Source: Gnetum montanum (lineage: Eukaryota > Streptophyta > Gnetopsida > Gnetales > Gnetaceae). Taken from it: 64,000 bases of DNA. The stretch lies in the NCBI GenBank assembly GCA_015680685.1, contig MNCI01002813.1, positions 713,688-777,687 of the forward strand, in the 5' to 3' direction. The notes beneath the pieces are model-generated. The model worked only from the letters and a program-made list of their open reading frames with translations, was not told the DNA's origin and ran no database searches. Position numbers and translations under genes: made by a program. Shown one piece after another: positions 25,226 to 38,414 of this stretch; within the stretch, counting starts at the first letter, position 1, and each line of letters starts with the position of its first letter.

Positions 25226-25230
25226 CTACC

Positions 25231-26200
25231 TATATCTTTCCTTCTTCTTCTATCTTTATCTTTACTTTTCTACTTTGTCTTATCCTCTACAATTTTAAGA
25301 GCACTTTGAAACTTTTCATCCAACCCATTTCATATTTTATCCACCTTAGCTAATATTTTAGTAGTAAATTTTTGAATCAACAAGGTTTTCCCCTACACCA
25401 CTTTATCCAATGGTTCTTTCATCTTTGAAATATAGAAATACACCTTCCTTTTGTGAATGGAGGAATTTGAATTAGATTCCTTTACACTTTCTCATATTTA
25501 AATATTTTCTTCTTATTTTTCCATCTTATCAATTAGCCTTTGGATCTAATTGGATGTCATCTTTGAAAGTATCTCTTAGGCATAGACCTTGAGAGTTTCT
25601 CTAGTTGTGTCTCAGAGTCCATTTATGATGTGGCAAAGCTACTTCCTTTAAGAAAATCCATCACCTAGACATTGGTGCAAGAGAAAGTAGTACCTACCCA
25701 AGAATAAATCTAAGGATTCATGATTGCCTTACTTTCTTAGATTCATGATTGTCGAAGGCCACATTCTTATTTTTTTTCCTCAAGTTGAATAGTCAGAAGT
25801 ATGTATAGTACTTATCATTGAACAACTCTAGCATCGTACTCCATTTGTGAATGGATTCAAGCTGCAAGGATTGGTATCAACTTTATGCTTCTTTGATGAG
25901 TGTTCTAGGAAATAGTTTTAGCTTTTTCTATTCATTCTCAATGTTTTATAATGCATAGGCTTCACGAAAGTCTTGTAAATGATATTGAAGATCAGCATTG
26001 TATCCTCCAAACTTAGTAATATTGTTCATATCCTACCTTTTAATTCTACTATAGTTCTAATGCTTGGTGGGAATTTGAACTAATTATAAATATTAAGCAT
26101 ATTTCTTGTAGCCAACAATGGTTCATCATAGTTATTACATTAATGATTACCTCTATCATGGCCATGTCCTTTTTGACAAGACCTACTATGCCTCTATTCC
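25231..26200 (-). pseudogene. Athila gag remnant, right half of the split element
   Basis: On the minus strand the reading starts YDEPLLATRNMLNIYN (about 26,130-26,080), then KFGGYNADLQYHLQDFREAY, KKLKLFPRTLIKEA and LQLESIHKWSTMLELFNDKY (about 26,020-25,830), then HIINGL.DTTRETLKVYA near 25,620 and a lysine-rich tail. It is collinear with the gag of the plus-strand element at 45,720-46,540 (DDEPLLATKSLM, KFLGGYDLDLQQHLQTFYD, LKLFPMKLIGQAKVWY). Because Athila pol lies on the same strand to the left of the Tat element, this is most simply the gag of that same Athila copy. The 88-codon frame at 26,049-26,315 is out of the gag frame and is a shadow. Confidence 0.82.
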
Positions 26201-26916
26201 TAATGATGCTCTTCTTCCTCTTGTGGATGCCTATGCTTCTAGTTCTTATTATCATGATGGAAATTCCAATAATCTCCATCTTAATTACAATCATTTCTCC
26301 TTCTATCTTTTCCACAACTCCTCCTATTAGAGTTTTATGATAATAATGATGGTGAAGATGGAGGACTAGGAGAGTCGTATCAACTAGTTTATCTCCTATG
26401 ATCCTTGGCCTATTCTTTCTCCTTTTCTTTTTCTTTGTTATTTTCCTTGGATGAATGACTAGGAGATCTTTCTTTTTATGTTTTTCATACTTTAGAATCT
26501 ATCCTTCCTTTACCTTAATTATTCTCCAAGTTGATTACAACTATTGATCAACGGTGTTGACCATTTGGTATGTTAAAACCTTAGAAAAAATGGAGGATGT
26601 GAAATTATGTTTATAGTCTTGTAGGGCTAAGAACGAATAAGTGATAAGATGGTTGAACTAGAGCTAAGATAACAAAATAAGGGATAAGCTAGGATGGAAA
26701 AATGAGAGTTAAGATGTTAAAACAAGAGCTAGGATTCACACCAGGTTCACAAGCCAAATGAAAATGTTCCAAAGATTTCCAAGATATTAAAAATATCATA
26801 GAAATGCTCTAGATTTTAAAGATAACTTGTAGAATAGACATCTCATATTGACAACAAACATCTCAATCCTTGCAGAGACATCTTAAGATAGATGTCTCAC
26901 TTTCTAAGTAGACATT
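26200..26916 (-). other. Athila leader region or unassigned sequence
   Basis: Between gag and the LTR at 26,917. The distance from the DEPLLAT motif to the LTR (about 0.8 kb) is close to that in the related plus-strand element (0.6 kb), so this may be its leader. I find no tRNA-Asp-type primer-binding site next to 26,917, where one is expected if that LTR is the 5' LTR. Short AGACATCTC motifs recur at 26,838-26,910. No gene is seen. Confidence 0.3.
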
Positions 26917-27687
26917 TGATGTTTGGCAAGGTACCCCGACGTCCAACCATATGAATCATAGGCTCTCACATGTGATCCGATCAAATTCCGTAGACTTTAA
27001 TTACCAAGTACGTTAGAGCTAAATAGTGTGTGTGTGTTGTCCATTCATTGACTTTCCAATCCCACTTATGAAATGCCATTATATGGTTAAGTGTGACTAA
27101 GATTTTATTATTTTGTGTTTTATCAATTTACTCACCTAGAACAAGAATGAAAGTGGGAGTAATTAAGTGCTAAGTAAGCTATGGTTTACTCTAGCCTAAC
27201 ACAAGTAACCATTTCCACTTCCCAAAAAAATCCTAAACTTTGTGTAAATACTACTGGGTTGTCAAATGCTAACTATTTCTAAGTTACCGAGTGTCACACA
27301 CATGTTCAAAGGGGTCGTGCTTGTGTATTTTAATGAATTGCATAATTAACCAAAATTAATTTTTTCATGAATAACATTAATGTAAACTAAATGAAATCAC
27401 AATATATATAAATGCATGAGAAAGAAATTCTTAAGTGATGTGATCACAGTTAGACCTCCTGTTGTAGGCACTTGCAAATATTCTAACTCTCCAATGGACA
27501 AGCTACAAGAGTTTTGCTACTTAGCTACCAAAAACTGCTTGCAATCATGTGCCTGAGGGTTGTATTTATAGACTTGGGAATCACCTTACGATATCAAATG
27601 CATGATATCATATCTTCAGCCACGATATCATGTACCCAATATTGTGGCCACTCCAATATCAGAGCATATGAAAAACATGATTCATCA
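26917..27687 (-). repeat. Athila-type LTR, minus orientation (copy ii)
   Basis: Starts TGATGTTTGGCAAGGTACCCC and ends GATTCATCA, matching the reverse complement of the LTR at 44,062-45,121 (TGATGAGTGGTGAGGTACCCC ... CATGATTCATCA). Shared landmarks are CCAACCATATGAAT, the GATATCA-rich end, and just outside the right end CTTGAGGA...TTTAGTCATATGGGTA on the minus strand, the family's polypurine-tract region. That makes it the 3' LTR of a copy extending to the right. At 771 bp it is shorter than the other members (885-1,060 bp), so it has internal deletions. Confidence 0.8.
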
Positions 27688-28783
27688 TACCCATATGACT
27701 AAATGAAAAATCCTCCTCAAGTACAGAAGAAGAGGAACAAGTCCCTTACAAATAATATTAGAATGGATGGAGTATTTGACTTGACATGCAGAATGATATC
27801 AAGAAAAAAGACAAATACAAAAGTTCCCGAGCATACAACATTACAATTGTGTACAAAATTTAGTGTTCATGATAAAAATAAATAACAGCCTTAGATCCAA
27901 TGGACATCCAACCCCTCTTGGAAATAGAAGAATGAGGAAGAGGTAGAAAAGATCCAACGATCATGAACAATCTCCCATGAGTGATATTGTTGCATCCTCC
28001 TTAGTGAAGATAGTCCTACTTCTAGTCCATGCTCCCCATTGCAATCACAAAAGAATCAAGTATTAGTATACAAAGTGTAACATATAGTGGTTGAATACCT
28101 TGTCTCATTAATGATTTTATCTAGCCAAGTTGTGATTGTGATAGATTGGTTACTTGATTATATTAGTGGGAAGATTGACAATTGGGTTAAGTAAGAGAAG
28201 TGGTCCATAAAATTTAGAGAAAGCTTAACACAAGGAATACTAGAAAGAGGGTATAGAAATTCACAACAATAAAAGGAAGTAATTCACTAAAAACAGTTGT
28301 GAATATATGCACAATTGGATGGCATTGATAGGGTAAACAAAAATAATTTGATTATAATAATGTCTAAAGGTAAAGAACATAACTTAACCAAACCAAAAGA
28401 TATACAAGTGGGTCCTCCCCAAAGCAATGATAGGCCTTTTATGCCCTTACATAACGTCAAAACAAGGAGTCCATGAATTCCATGGATGACTAATGGTTAT
28501 GGAAAGTTATGTAGAAAACCCCAGAAGTAACTGATTGAGAAACTCAACATATCAAACCATAACATTGAATCAAAACATGAAATTGATAGTGAGGTGAGGC
28601 ATGAAAAGCATAGATGGATGAGAGAGAGAATGGAATTGAGTTCCTAATTATGATCACATAAAGTCCCTTGTGGATTTTGTGATTATATGACTTAGTAGGA
28701 TCAATCCTCAGTCCAAACCAAAACCAACCACTTCCAGTGAATTCGCATCAACAGTCTAAGACTAGTCCATCCCCTGAGACACT
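27688..28783 (-). mobile_element. Athila 3' internal remnant cut off by telomeric repeats
   Basis: Right of the LTR come the polypurine region, a shortened extra-ORF remnant (start-like ATGGGG at 28,037-28,039 on the minus strand, in the TGTGATT context of its relatives) and then spacer homologous to 57,290-58,440 and 2,280-3,200 (CCAAGTTGTGATTGTG near 28,117, GTGGGTCCTCCCC at 28,408). Homology to the 58-kb copy continues to about 28,780 (TCCATC...GACAC against TCCACCGACAC) and then changes abruptly to CCCTAAA repeats. Most of the extra ORF present at 54.2-57.3 kb is missing here. Confidence 0.7.
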
Positions 28784-30927
28784 TAATCCTAAACCTTGAA
28801 CATTGAACCCTAAACCATGAACCTTAAACCTTGAATCCTAAATGCTACATACTAAGAACCCTCAACCCTAAGAACCCGTAAACCCAAAACCTAAACCTTA
28901 AACTCTAAACCATAATAACCATAAAACTTAAGAACCATAACTCCTAAAACACTAAACTCTAAAACCATAAACCCTAAACCCTAAAACATAAGCTCTAAAC
29001 CCTAAAACCTAAACCATGAACCTTGAACAATAAATCTTGAACCCTAAACCCTAAACCCTAAAACCATTAACCCTTAACCATAAATGCATAACCCTAAACC
29101 ATGAACATTGAACCTTGAACCCTGAACCATCAACTCAAAACCCTCAACCCTCAACTCTAAACTATGAATCCTAAACCTGAACCATGAACCCTAACCCTTA
29201 GACCTTAAACATTAAACACTACACACTAAATCCTGAACCTTAAATCTCATACCCCTAAAACCCTAAACCCTAATTTCTAAATCCAAAATCCTAGAAACCA
29301 AACACCTTATTTTTGAATCCTCAACCTTCAACCTTGAACACTAAACCCTAGATCATAGACCCTAAACCTTAAACCTTGTATTCCAAACCCTAAACCCTAA
29401 ATCCTAAACTCTAGATGATAAACCCTAAGAACCCTAAACCTAAAACCCTAATTTTTTAAACTCTAAATTATAAAACCATAAACCATAAATCCTAATAATT
29501 AAACCCTAAACAGTATGAATTCTAAACCCTCAACCCTCAAATATAAACCCTAAAACATAAACCCTATATCCTAGAATCCTAATCCTTGAACTCTAAACCC
29601 TAAACCCCAAGCACTAAATACTAAATCCTCAACCATGTACATTGAACCCCTAAAATCAAAAATCATAAACACTGAAACTCAAAACCTTAACCCTAAACCA
29701 TGAACCCTCAATCTTAAACATCAATCCCTAAATCCTAAACCCTAAACCTTGAACCTTAAATCCTTAACTTTAAACCCTAAATCCTAAAAATCAAACTCAA
29801 AACCAAAAAAAATAAACCCTAAATCTTAAATCCTAAACCATGAACGTTGAACCATAAACACTAAACCTTTAATCCTAAACCATAAAACCTAAAACCTCAA
29901 CCCTAAAACATTAAACACTAACAACTAAACCCTAACCCATAAACCCTAAACCCTAAACCATGAACCCTAAAACCCTAAAGCTTAAACACTAAACCATGAA
30001 CCCTAAACCCTAAATCCCAAAGCCTAAAATACTAAACCAAAAACCCTAAGCTTTAAACCCTAAACTCTAAACCTTAAACCCTAAACCCTTACCCCCTAAC
30101 CCCTAAACCTTGAATCATGAATCATGAACATAGAATCCAAAACCATGAACCCTAAATCTTAAACTCGTAACTCATAACCATGAATCATGAATCCTAAGAA
30201 CCAAGAATCCTAAACCCTAAACCCTAAACCCTAAGAATAAAAATCCTAAACCCTAATAACATAGAATCCTAGACCCTAAATCATAAAGCTTAGTTCCTAA
30301 ACCATCTACTCTAACTCCCTAATCATAAATCCTAAAGCTTAGACCCCCTAACCCCCTAACCCTAAACCATGAGCCTTGAACCTTAAACCATGAACCATGA
30401 ATCCTAATCCATCAACCTTAAATCCTAAACCTTAAACCCCCTAACTGTTAACCTTAAACCTTGAGGCATGAACCTTGAATCCATAATTAGTAATCATGAA
30501 CCCTAAACCCTAAACCATAAATCCTTAACCATGAACCTTGAACACTGAACCCTAAACCATAAAACCTAAGAATCCAAAACCCAAAACCTTGAATCCAAAA
30601 AACCAAGAAACCTAAATCATAAGCTCTAAGATCCTAGAATCATGAACCATAAATCCTAAACCCTAAATCATCAACCATTAATCTTTAATCCAAAACCATA
30701 AACCTTGAACCCAAAACCCTAAACCTTGAGCCTTGAACCATAAACCCTAAACCCTAAATCCTAAACTCATAAATCCAAACCTATAAACCCATAAACCCTA
30801 AACCATAAACCTTATAACCCTAGAACTCTAAAATCCTTTAACCTAAATCATAAACCATAAACCATAAACCATAAACCTTGAATCCTAAATCCTAAATGCT
30901 ATTTTCTAAACTATAAACCCTAAACCA
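28784..30927 (+). repeat. Degenerate telomeric repeat block 1 (CCCTAAA)
   Basis: About 2.1 kb of heptamer-based repeat on the C-rich strand, the plant telomere unit. Perfect units alternate with variants such as CCATAAA, CCTTGAA, CCATGAA, CCTAAAT and AAGAACC. Perfect runs are short, about three to four units (for example near 30,205-30,232). The orientation does not switch. No ORF of note exists inside. The block starts at an Athila remnant and ends at PLE copy 1. Confidence 0.95.
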
Positions 30928-31263
30928 TACTCTCATGGCTCACTAAAATATTCCTACAATCAAAGATGATGATCATGTAGTTATTCATAGGAGAAATCCA
31001 AGAGGCCCTAGGACCTTCCTCACCAAAAGTTTCTATTCTTTATGGATAAATTCCAATTTATCAATTTAATGGATTTTCTTTGCAATTTTGGTTGCTATTA
31101 TAATGCATCCACATATCTTTTAAAACATATGAAGTCCATTATTTTATAATTTTTCTATGGGAAATTATACTAATTTTATTATTTGTTAAAAGTTGGGTTT
31201 TTATAGAAATTAGACATGTCATTTCAAAAAAAATCATGTTACTTCATTTCGAATGCAAGAAAA
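30928..31263 (+). mobile_element. PLE copy 1: 5' end fragment
   Basis: Begins TACTCTCATGGCTCAC immediately after CTAAACCA and aligns with the first 340 bp of copies 2-4 (AATCAAAGATGATGATC, TTGGTTGCTATTATAATGCA, CCATTATTTTATAATTTTTC, CATGTTACTTCATTTCGAAT). It stops at ATGCAAGAAAA and the telomeric repeat resumes. It contains only the 5' non-coding part, with no RT. Confidence 0.85.
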
Positions 31264-34200
31264 CCTATAAGAACCTTGAATCCTAAAACCTAAATCCTAA
31301 ACCCTGAACCTTGAACCCTGAACCCTGAACCATAAACCCTAAACACTAAAACCTTAAATCCTAAACCTTTAACCATGAACCCTAGACCTTAAACCCTAAA
31401 CCATGAAACCTAAACCCTAAACCCTAAACCATAAACCAAAAATGAAAAACCCCAAGCCCTAAACCATGGACCCTAAACTCAAAACCAAAAATCTTAAATC
31501 CTAATCCCTAAACCACAATCCCTAGACCCTAAACCATACACCCTAATTCCTAATCCATAAGCACTAAACCCTAAATCATAAAACCCTAATCCACTAACCC
31601 CATAACCACCTAATCCTAAACCTTGAAGCCTAAACCCTATACCCTAAACTTGGAACCTACAACCTAGAATTTTGAATCCTGAACCATAAACCCATAACCC
31701 TAAACTCTAAATCCTAAATCCTAAAACTTAAACCCTAAGAAAATTAAACCCTAATCCCATAACTATAAACCATATATCATATACCCTAATTACCTAACCA
31801 TGATTCCTAGACATTGAGGCTTCAATTATAAACACTGAACCCTAGATCATAGACCCTCAACAATAAGAACCCATCAACTCTAAACTAGAAATGCTAAACT
31901 TTAAACCATGAACCCTAAACCTTAAGAACCCTCAATCCTAAGAGCCCTAAATACTAAACATTAAACCCTAAATCCTAAATCGTGAACCTAGAGCACTAAA
32001 CCCTAAGCCATAAACCATAAATCCTAAGAACCTTGAAATATGAGAATCATAAAGCCTAAAAACCATAAATCCTAAACTTTAAACACATAACCCTGAGCCA
32101 TGAACAATGAACCATGAACCCTAAACCTTAAAATCTAAACCCTAAACCTTGAACCCTACACCCTAAACCTTGAAACCTTGAACCATGAATCATAAACCAT
32201 AAACCCTAAATACTATACACTAAATCCTCAACCCTAAACCATAAACTCATAAAACCTTAAACCGTAAATCCTATAACCTAAAAACCTTAACCCTCAACCC
32301 TCAAAAATCAACCTTAAATACTAAACTATAAACATTGAACCTTGAACCTTGAACCTTGAACAATGAACCCTAAACCTTAAACCTTGAACCCCAAACCCCA
32401 AACCCTAAACCATAAACCATAAAAACTAGACCATAAACCTTTAAATCTAACAATGTGAAACCCTAAGAAACTTACACCCTAAAATCCTAAATGCTAAAAA
32501 CCCTAATCCATAAATTGTAAATCCTAAACCCTAAGAACCCTAAACCCTGGCAATGAACTATCAATCCTAAACCCTAAAATCTTAAAACCTAAAACTCTAA
32601 ATGCTTAATCCTATACTTGTAATCCTAAAAAATGAATCATGAACCATAAACCCTAAACCATAAACCCTCAACCCTCAAATAGAAGCCTTAAACCCTAAAA
32701 CCCTAAACCTTCAACCATAAACCATAAACACTAAACCTTAAAGCCTAAACCCCAACCACTAAACACTAAATCCTTAACCATGTACATTGAACCCCTAAAA
32801 TCCTAAACCCTAAACCCTAGAACTTAAAACCATAACCCTAAACATTGAACACAAATACCTAAACCCTAAACCATAAATCTTAAATCCTAAATCATAAACC
32901 CTAAACCCTATGTCTTGAACCCTAAACACTAAATCCTTAGCCATTAACCCTTAATCCTAAACCATAAAAACTAAACCCTCAAAGATTTTTACTTAACCCT
33001 AAGTCCTAAATATTATACCCTAATCACTAAACCCTAACCCATAAACCCATAAATCCTAAACCATGAACAATGAAACCTAAACTCTAAACCCTAAGAACAA
33101 CTAAATCCTAAACACTATGAACCCCTAAACTCTAAACCTTAAACTATGAACCATAAACACTAAACCCTAAACCTTAAACCCTAAACCCTAAATCTTAGAC
33201 CATCAACCTTAAACCCTAATCCATAATCCCTAAAACCTCAACTCTCAACAATGAATCATGAACCATAAGAATAATAAAACCTAAACTCTAAATCATAAAC
33301 CCTAAACCCTGAATCATAAACTCTAACCTCTAAATCCTAAACCCTAGGAATTCTAAACCATGAACCTTAAACCATAAAACCATAAACCCTAAACCATAAA
33401 CCCTAAACACTAAACCTTAAACCCTAAATCATGAACCATGAATTATAAACCCTAAACCCTAAACATTAAATCATAAACCATAAACCCTAAATCCTAAACC
33501 TTGAACCCTAAACCCTAAACCTTGAACCATGAAGCATAAACCCTAAACCCTAAATTCTAAGCCCTAAACATTAAACTGTGAACCCTAAACCCTAAACCCT
33601 AAACCTTGAATCCTAACCTCAAAACCCAAAACATTAAGCCCTAATCCATAAACCCTAAATCATAAACCGTAACTCCTAATTTATAAGCACTAAACCCAAA
33701 CCTCCTAATCCTAAACCTTGAACCCTAAATCCCAAACCATGAACTTGGAACCTGGAACCCAAAATCGTGAAACTTGAACCCTAAACACTAAACCTTAAAG
33801 CCTAAACCCCAACCACTAAACACTAAATCCTCAACCATGTACATTTAACCCCTAAAATCCTAAACCCTAAACCCTAGAACTTAAAACCATAACCCTAAAC
33901 CTTGAACACAAATCCCTAAATCCTAAACCCTAAATCATAAATCCTAAATCATGAACCCTAAACCCTAAGTCTTGAACCCTAAACACTAAATCCTTAGCCC
34001 TTAACCCTTAATCCTAAACCATAAAAACTAAACCCTCAAATCTTATTACTTAACCCTAAATCCTAAATATTAAACCGTAATCACTAAACCTTAACCCATA
34101 AACCCATGAATCCTAAACCATGAACAATGAACCCTAAACTCTAAACCCTAAGAACACCTAAATACTAAACACTACAAACCCCTAAACTCTAAACCTTAAA

Positions 34201-37200
34201 ATATGAAGCATAAACCCTAAACCCTAAATCTTAGACCATCAACCTTAAACACTAATCCATAATCCCTAAAACCTCAAATCTCAACCATGAATCATGAACC
34301 CTAAGAATCATAAAACCTAAACTCTAAATCATAAACCTTAAACCCTGAATCATAAACTCTAAAGTCTAAATCCAAAACCCTAGGAATCCTAAACAATGAA
34401 CCCAAAAGCCTAAACCCTAAAACCCTAAACCTTAAACCCTAAACACTAAACCTTAAACCCTAAACCATGAACCATGAATTCTAAACCCTAATCCCTAAAA
34501 CCATAAACCTTGAACCATGAAGCATAAACCCTAACCCCTAAATTCTAAGGCCTAAACATTAAACTATGAATCCTAAACCCTAAACCCTAAATCCTAAACC
34601 ATGAATCCTAACCCCAAAACCCAAAAAATTAAGCCCTAATCCATAAACACTAAATCATAAACCCTAACTCCTAATTTATAAGCACTAAACCCAAACCCCC
34701 TAATCCTAAACCTGGAACCCTAAATCCCAAACCATGAACTTTGAACCTGGAACCCAAAACTGTGAAACTTGAACCCTAAATGTTGAACCATAAACCCTAA
34801 AACTTAAACCCTAAGAACATAGAACCATCAACCCTAAACCATGAACCATAAACACTAAATCATAAACCCTAAACCATTGATACTAAACCCTAAACCTTAA
34901 ACATTAAACCATAACCCCATAACCATAAAACATAAATCATATACCCTATCCACCTAACCCCCAACCCTAAGCCATGAGCCTTGAATCATAAACTTTGAAC
35001 CCTAGATCATAAACCTTCAACCCTTAGAACCCATCAACCATGAATCATAAACCCTAAGAACCCTCGATACTAAACCCTAAACCATAAAAATCATAAACCA
35101 TAATAACCATAAACCCTAAACCCAATCCCTAAAACCAAAAATTTGAAAACACAAGACCATAAACCCTAACACTTAAACACTAAAAACTTAATCCCTGAAT
35201 CCTAAACAATATATCTTGAACCTTGAACACTGAAACCATAAAACCTACAATTCTTAACCCTGAACAATGAACCCTAAATCCTTATCCCTCAACCCTAAAC
35301 CTTGAACTCTAAACCATAAATCCTAAACCCTAAAACCTTGAAGCATAAACCATACATCCTAAATCCTACACAGTAAAAACTAAATCATCAACACTAAAGC
35401 CTAAATCCTAAAAACTAGATCCTAAATCCTAAATCCCAAACTCTAGAACCCATAAATCTTAATCCTAAAGCTTGGACCCTCAACTTTAAACACTAAATTC
35501 TAAACCTGAAACCTTGAACAATTACCCCTAAACCCTAAATTCTAAACCATAAACCCTAAAAATCAAACAACCTTAAACCATAACAACCCTAAACTCTAAG
35601 AACATTAAACCCTAAAAACCCTAAAACCATAAGCCTTGAACCCTAAACAATGATCCCTGAATCATGAACACTACACCATGAATCCTAAAATCGTAAATTC
35701 ATAAAACCCTAAACCTTAAAACCTAAAACCCTTAATCCTAAACCAAGAACCATGAATCCTAAACCCTAAACCCTCAACCCTAAAATACAAACCTTAAACT
35801 CTAAACCATAAACACTAAAACCCTGATCCTTGAACCCTAAACCCTAAAACCTAAACCTTGAACCCCAAGAACTAAACATTAAATTCACAACTATGTTCAC
35901 CAAACCCCTAAAAACCTAAACCCTAAACACTATAATTTAAAAAACCCTAACCCTCAACCTCAAACACCAAGCCCTAAACCCTAAACCTTGAACCATGAAC
36001 TATGAACCCTAAACGCTAAACCTTGAACCCCAAACCCAAATCCAAAATACTAAACCCTAAACCTTGAACCATGAACTATGAACCCTAAAAGCTAAACCTT
36101 GAACCCCAAACCCAAATCAAAAACACTAAATACTAAACCATGAACCTTGAACCATGAAACTTGAACCCTAAACACTAAACCGCTAACCATCAACCATTAA
36201 CCATAAACCATAAAATCTAAAACCTTAACCCTAAACCCTAAACTATAAAACCATAAACCCTAAACCATGAAACCTAAACCCTAATAACCTAAACCATAAA
36301 TGCTAAACACTAAACCATGAACCCTAAAACCTAAACCCCAAAATCCAAAATCATAAAACCAAAACCCTAAACTCTAAACCCTAAATCATAAAACATAATC
36401 CCTAATCCCTAAACCTTTACCCCATAACCCCCTAAACCTAAACTTGAACACTGAACCTTGAATCATGAATCTTAAACCTAGAACCTAAAGCCCTAAACCC
36501 TAAATCTTAAACCCTTGACCCACAACAATGAACCATGAACCCTAACAACCCAAAACCCTAAAACCTAAGAACTGAAAACTAAACCCTAAATCCTAAACCA
36601 TAAACCATGAACCATAAAACTTAGCCCCCTAACCATAAATCCTAAACCTTAAACTCTAATTCACTAATCCCCTAACCCTAAACCATAAGCCTTAAACCAT
36701 AAATCCTAATTCATCAGCCTTAGGAATCCCTCAAACCTGAATCCTAAAACCTAAATATTGAATCCTAAATCATGAACCCTAAACCCTAAACCTCTAAATC
36801 TAAAACACATAAACCCTAAACCTCTAAACCTAAAACTCCTAAACCCCTAAACCCTAAACCCTAAAAACCATGAACACCTAACCATAAACTCTAAACCATA
36901 AACCCTAAACACTACACCTTGCATCTTGCACCCTAAACTCTAAAGCCTAAACACTAAATAATAAGCCATAAACACTAAACACATAATCCCTAATCCCATA
37001 AATCCTATATCCAAAAAACTAATATGATAAAACCTAAACCATGAACCATGAACCATGAACCCTAAACCCTAACAATGAACCCTAAATCTTGAACCATAAA
37101 TCCTAAATCCTAAACCCTAAACCTTAAACACTAGAACCACATATCTTGAACCTTGAATCTTGAACCCTAAACCCTAAACCTTGAACCTTGAATCCTAATC

Positions 37201-38414
37201 CATATAATATAAACCCTAAAATTTAGAACCTAGAATCATAGACCCTAAATCCTAAACCATAAATGCTAAATCATGAATCCTTATCCCTGAACCATGAACC
37301 CTCAAACCTAAACCATATACCCTAAAACCCAAAACCTAAATCATTAATCCTTAATCCTTAACCCTAAACCAAAAATCCTAAATCCTAAACCCTAAACCCT
37401 AAACCCTAAACCTTGAACACTAAACCCTAAACCTTGAATCCTAAACACAAACCTAAACCATGAACTATGAACCCTATACCTGCAACCATCAATCCTAAAT
37501 CCTAAACCATAAACCTTGAATCCTAAACCCTAAACTATTAATACTCAACCCTAAATAGCAATCCCTAAACCCCAAACACCATTTACTAAATCCTCAAGCC
37601 TAAACCCAAAACACCTAAAATCCTAAATGATAGAACCCTAAAACCCTAGAACCTTAAACTTTAAACCTTAAACATTGATCTCTAAATTGTGAATCATAAA
37701 CCTTAAAGCCTAAATCCTAAACCCAAAACCGTGAACCCCAAACCCCAAGTCTTAAACCCTAAACCCTAAATCTTGAACCTTGAACCCTAAACCATGAAAA
37801 CTAAATAATAAACCCTATATCCTAAACCCTTAACAATTTCCCTAAACCCTAAACCATATACCCTAAACCCTAAACCATAAATCATAAATCCTAACCCTGT
37901 AATTGCTTAATCCTAAACCTTCAACCTTAGCCCTAAACCTTAAACCCATAACCAATAACCCTAAAGCCTAAATCATAAATCCTTTACCCTAAATCATAAA
38001 TACTAAACTATAAACCCTAAAAACCTAAGAACACAAAACTCAAAAGCATAAACCCTAAGAACCAAGAATCCTAAACCATAAACTCTAAGATTCTAGAATC
38101 ATGAACCCTTAACCCTTAACTCTAAATCCTAAACCATGAATACTTAACCCTTAATTGTAAACCCTAAACCATAACCCCTAAACCCTAAATCCTAACTTTA
38201 TAACCCTAAAATAAACACATTAACCCCCTATTCCTAAACCCTGAGCCTTGAACCATGAACCTTAAATCCTAGACCCTAAAATCATAAAACTAAAATGCAA
38301 AAACCCTAAAACCATAAACCATAAATCCTAGAACTATAGAACCATTTAAACTAAACCATAAACCTTGAATCCTAAATCCTAAACCCTATTCCCTAAATGA
38401 TAAACCCTAAACCC
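31264..38414 (+). repeat. Degenerate telomeric repeat block 2 (CCCTAAA)
   Basis: About 7.15 kb, the largest block, with the same strand and the same variant types as block 1. It contains a tandem duplication of about 1 kb (32,725-34,775) and a 76-bp tandem duplication around 35,986-36,135. A perfect run of about four units occurs near 37,388-37,415. No other sequence interrupts it. Confidence 0.95.
32725..34775 (+). repeat. Tandem duplication of about 1 kb inside the telomeric array
   Basis: 32,725-33,782 and 33,783-34,775 are two adjacent copies. Diagnostic non-telomeric wording repeats in order: AAAGCCTAAACCCCAACCACT (32,740 and 33,797), ACCATGTACATT, CACTAAATCCTTAGCC, ACCCTAGGAAT, AACCATGAAGCATAAACCC and CTCCTAATTTATAAGCAC. 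The offset is 1,057 bp at the start and about 995 bp near the end, so the second copy has lost about 60 bp. This shows amplification after the array had already degenerated. Confidence 0.85.

Noticed and set aside
26049-26315. Minus-strand 88-codon open frame
   Set aside because: Rich in I/M/R with no domain. The real gag reading lies in another frame of the same strand.
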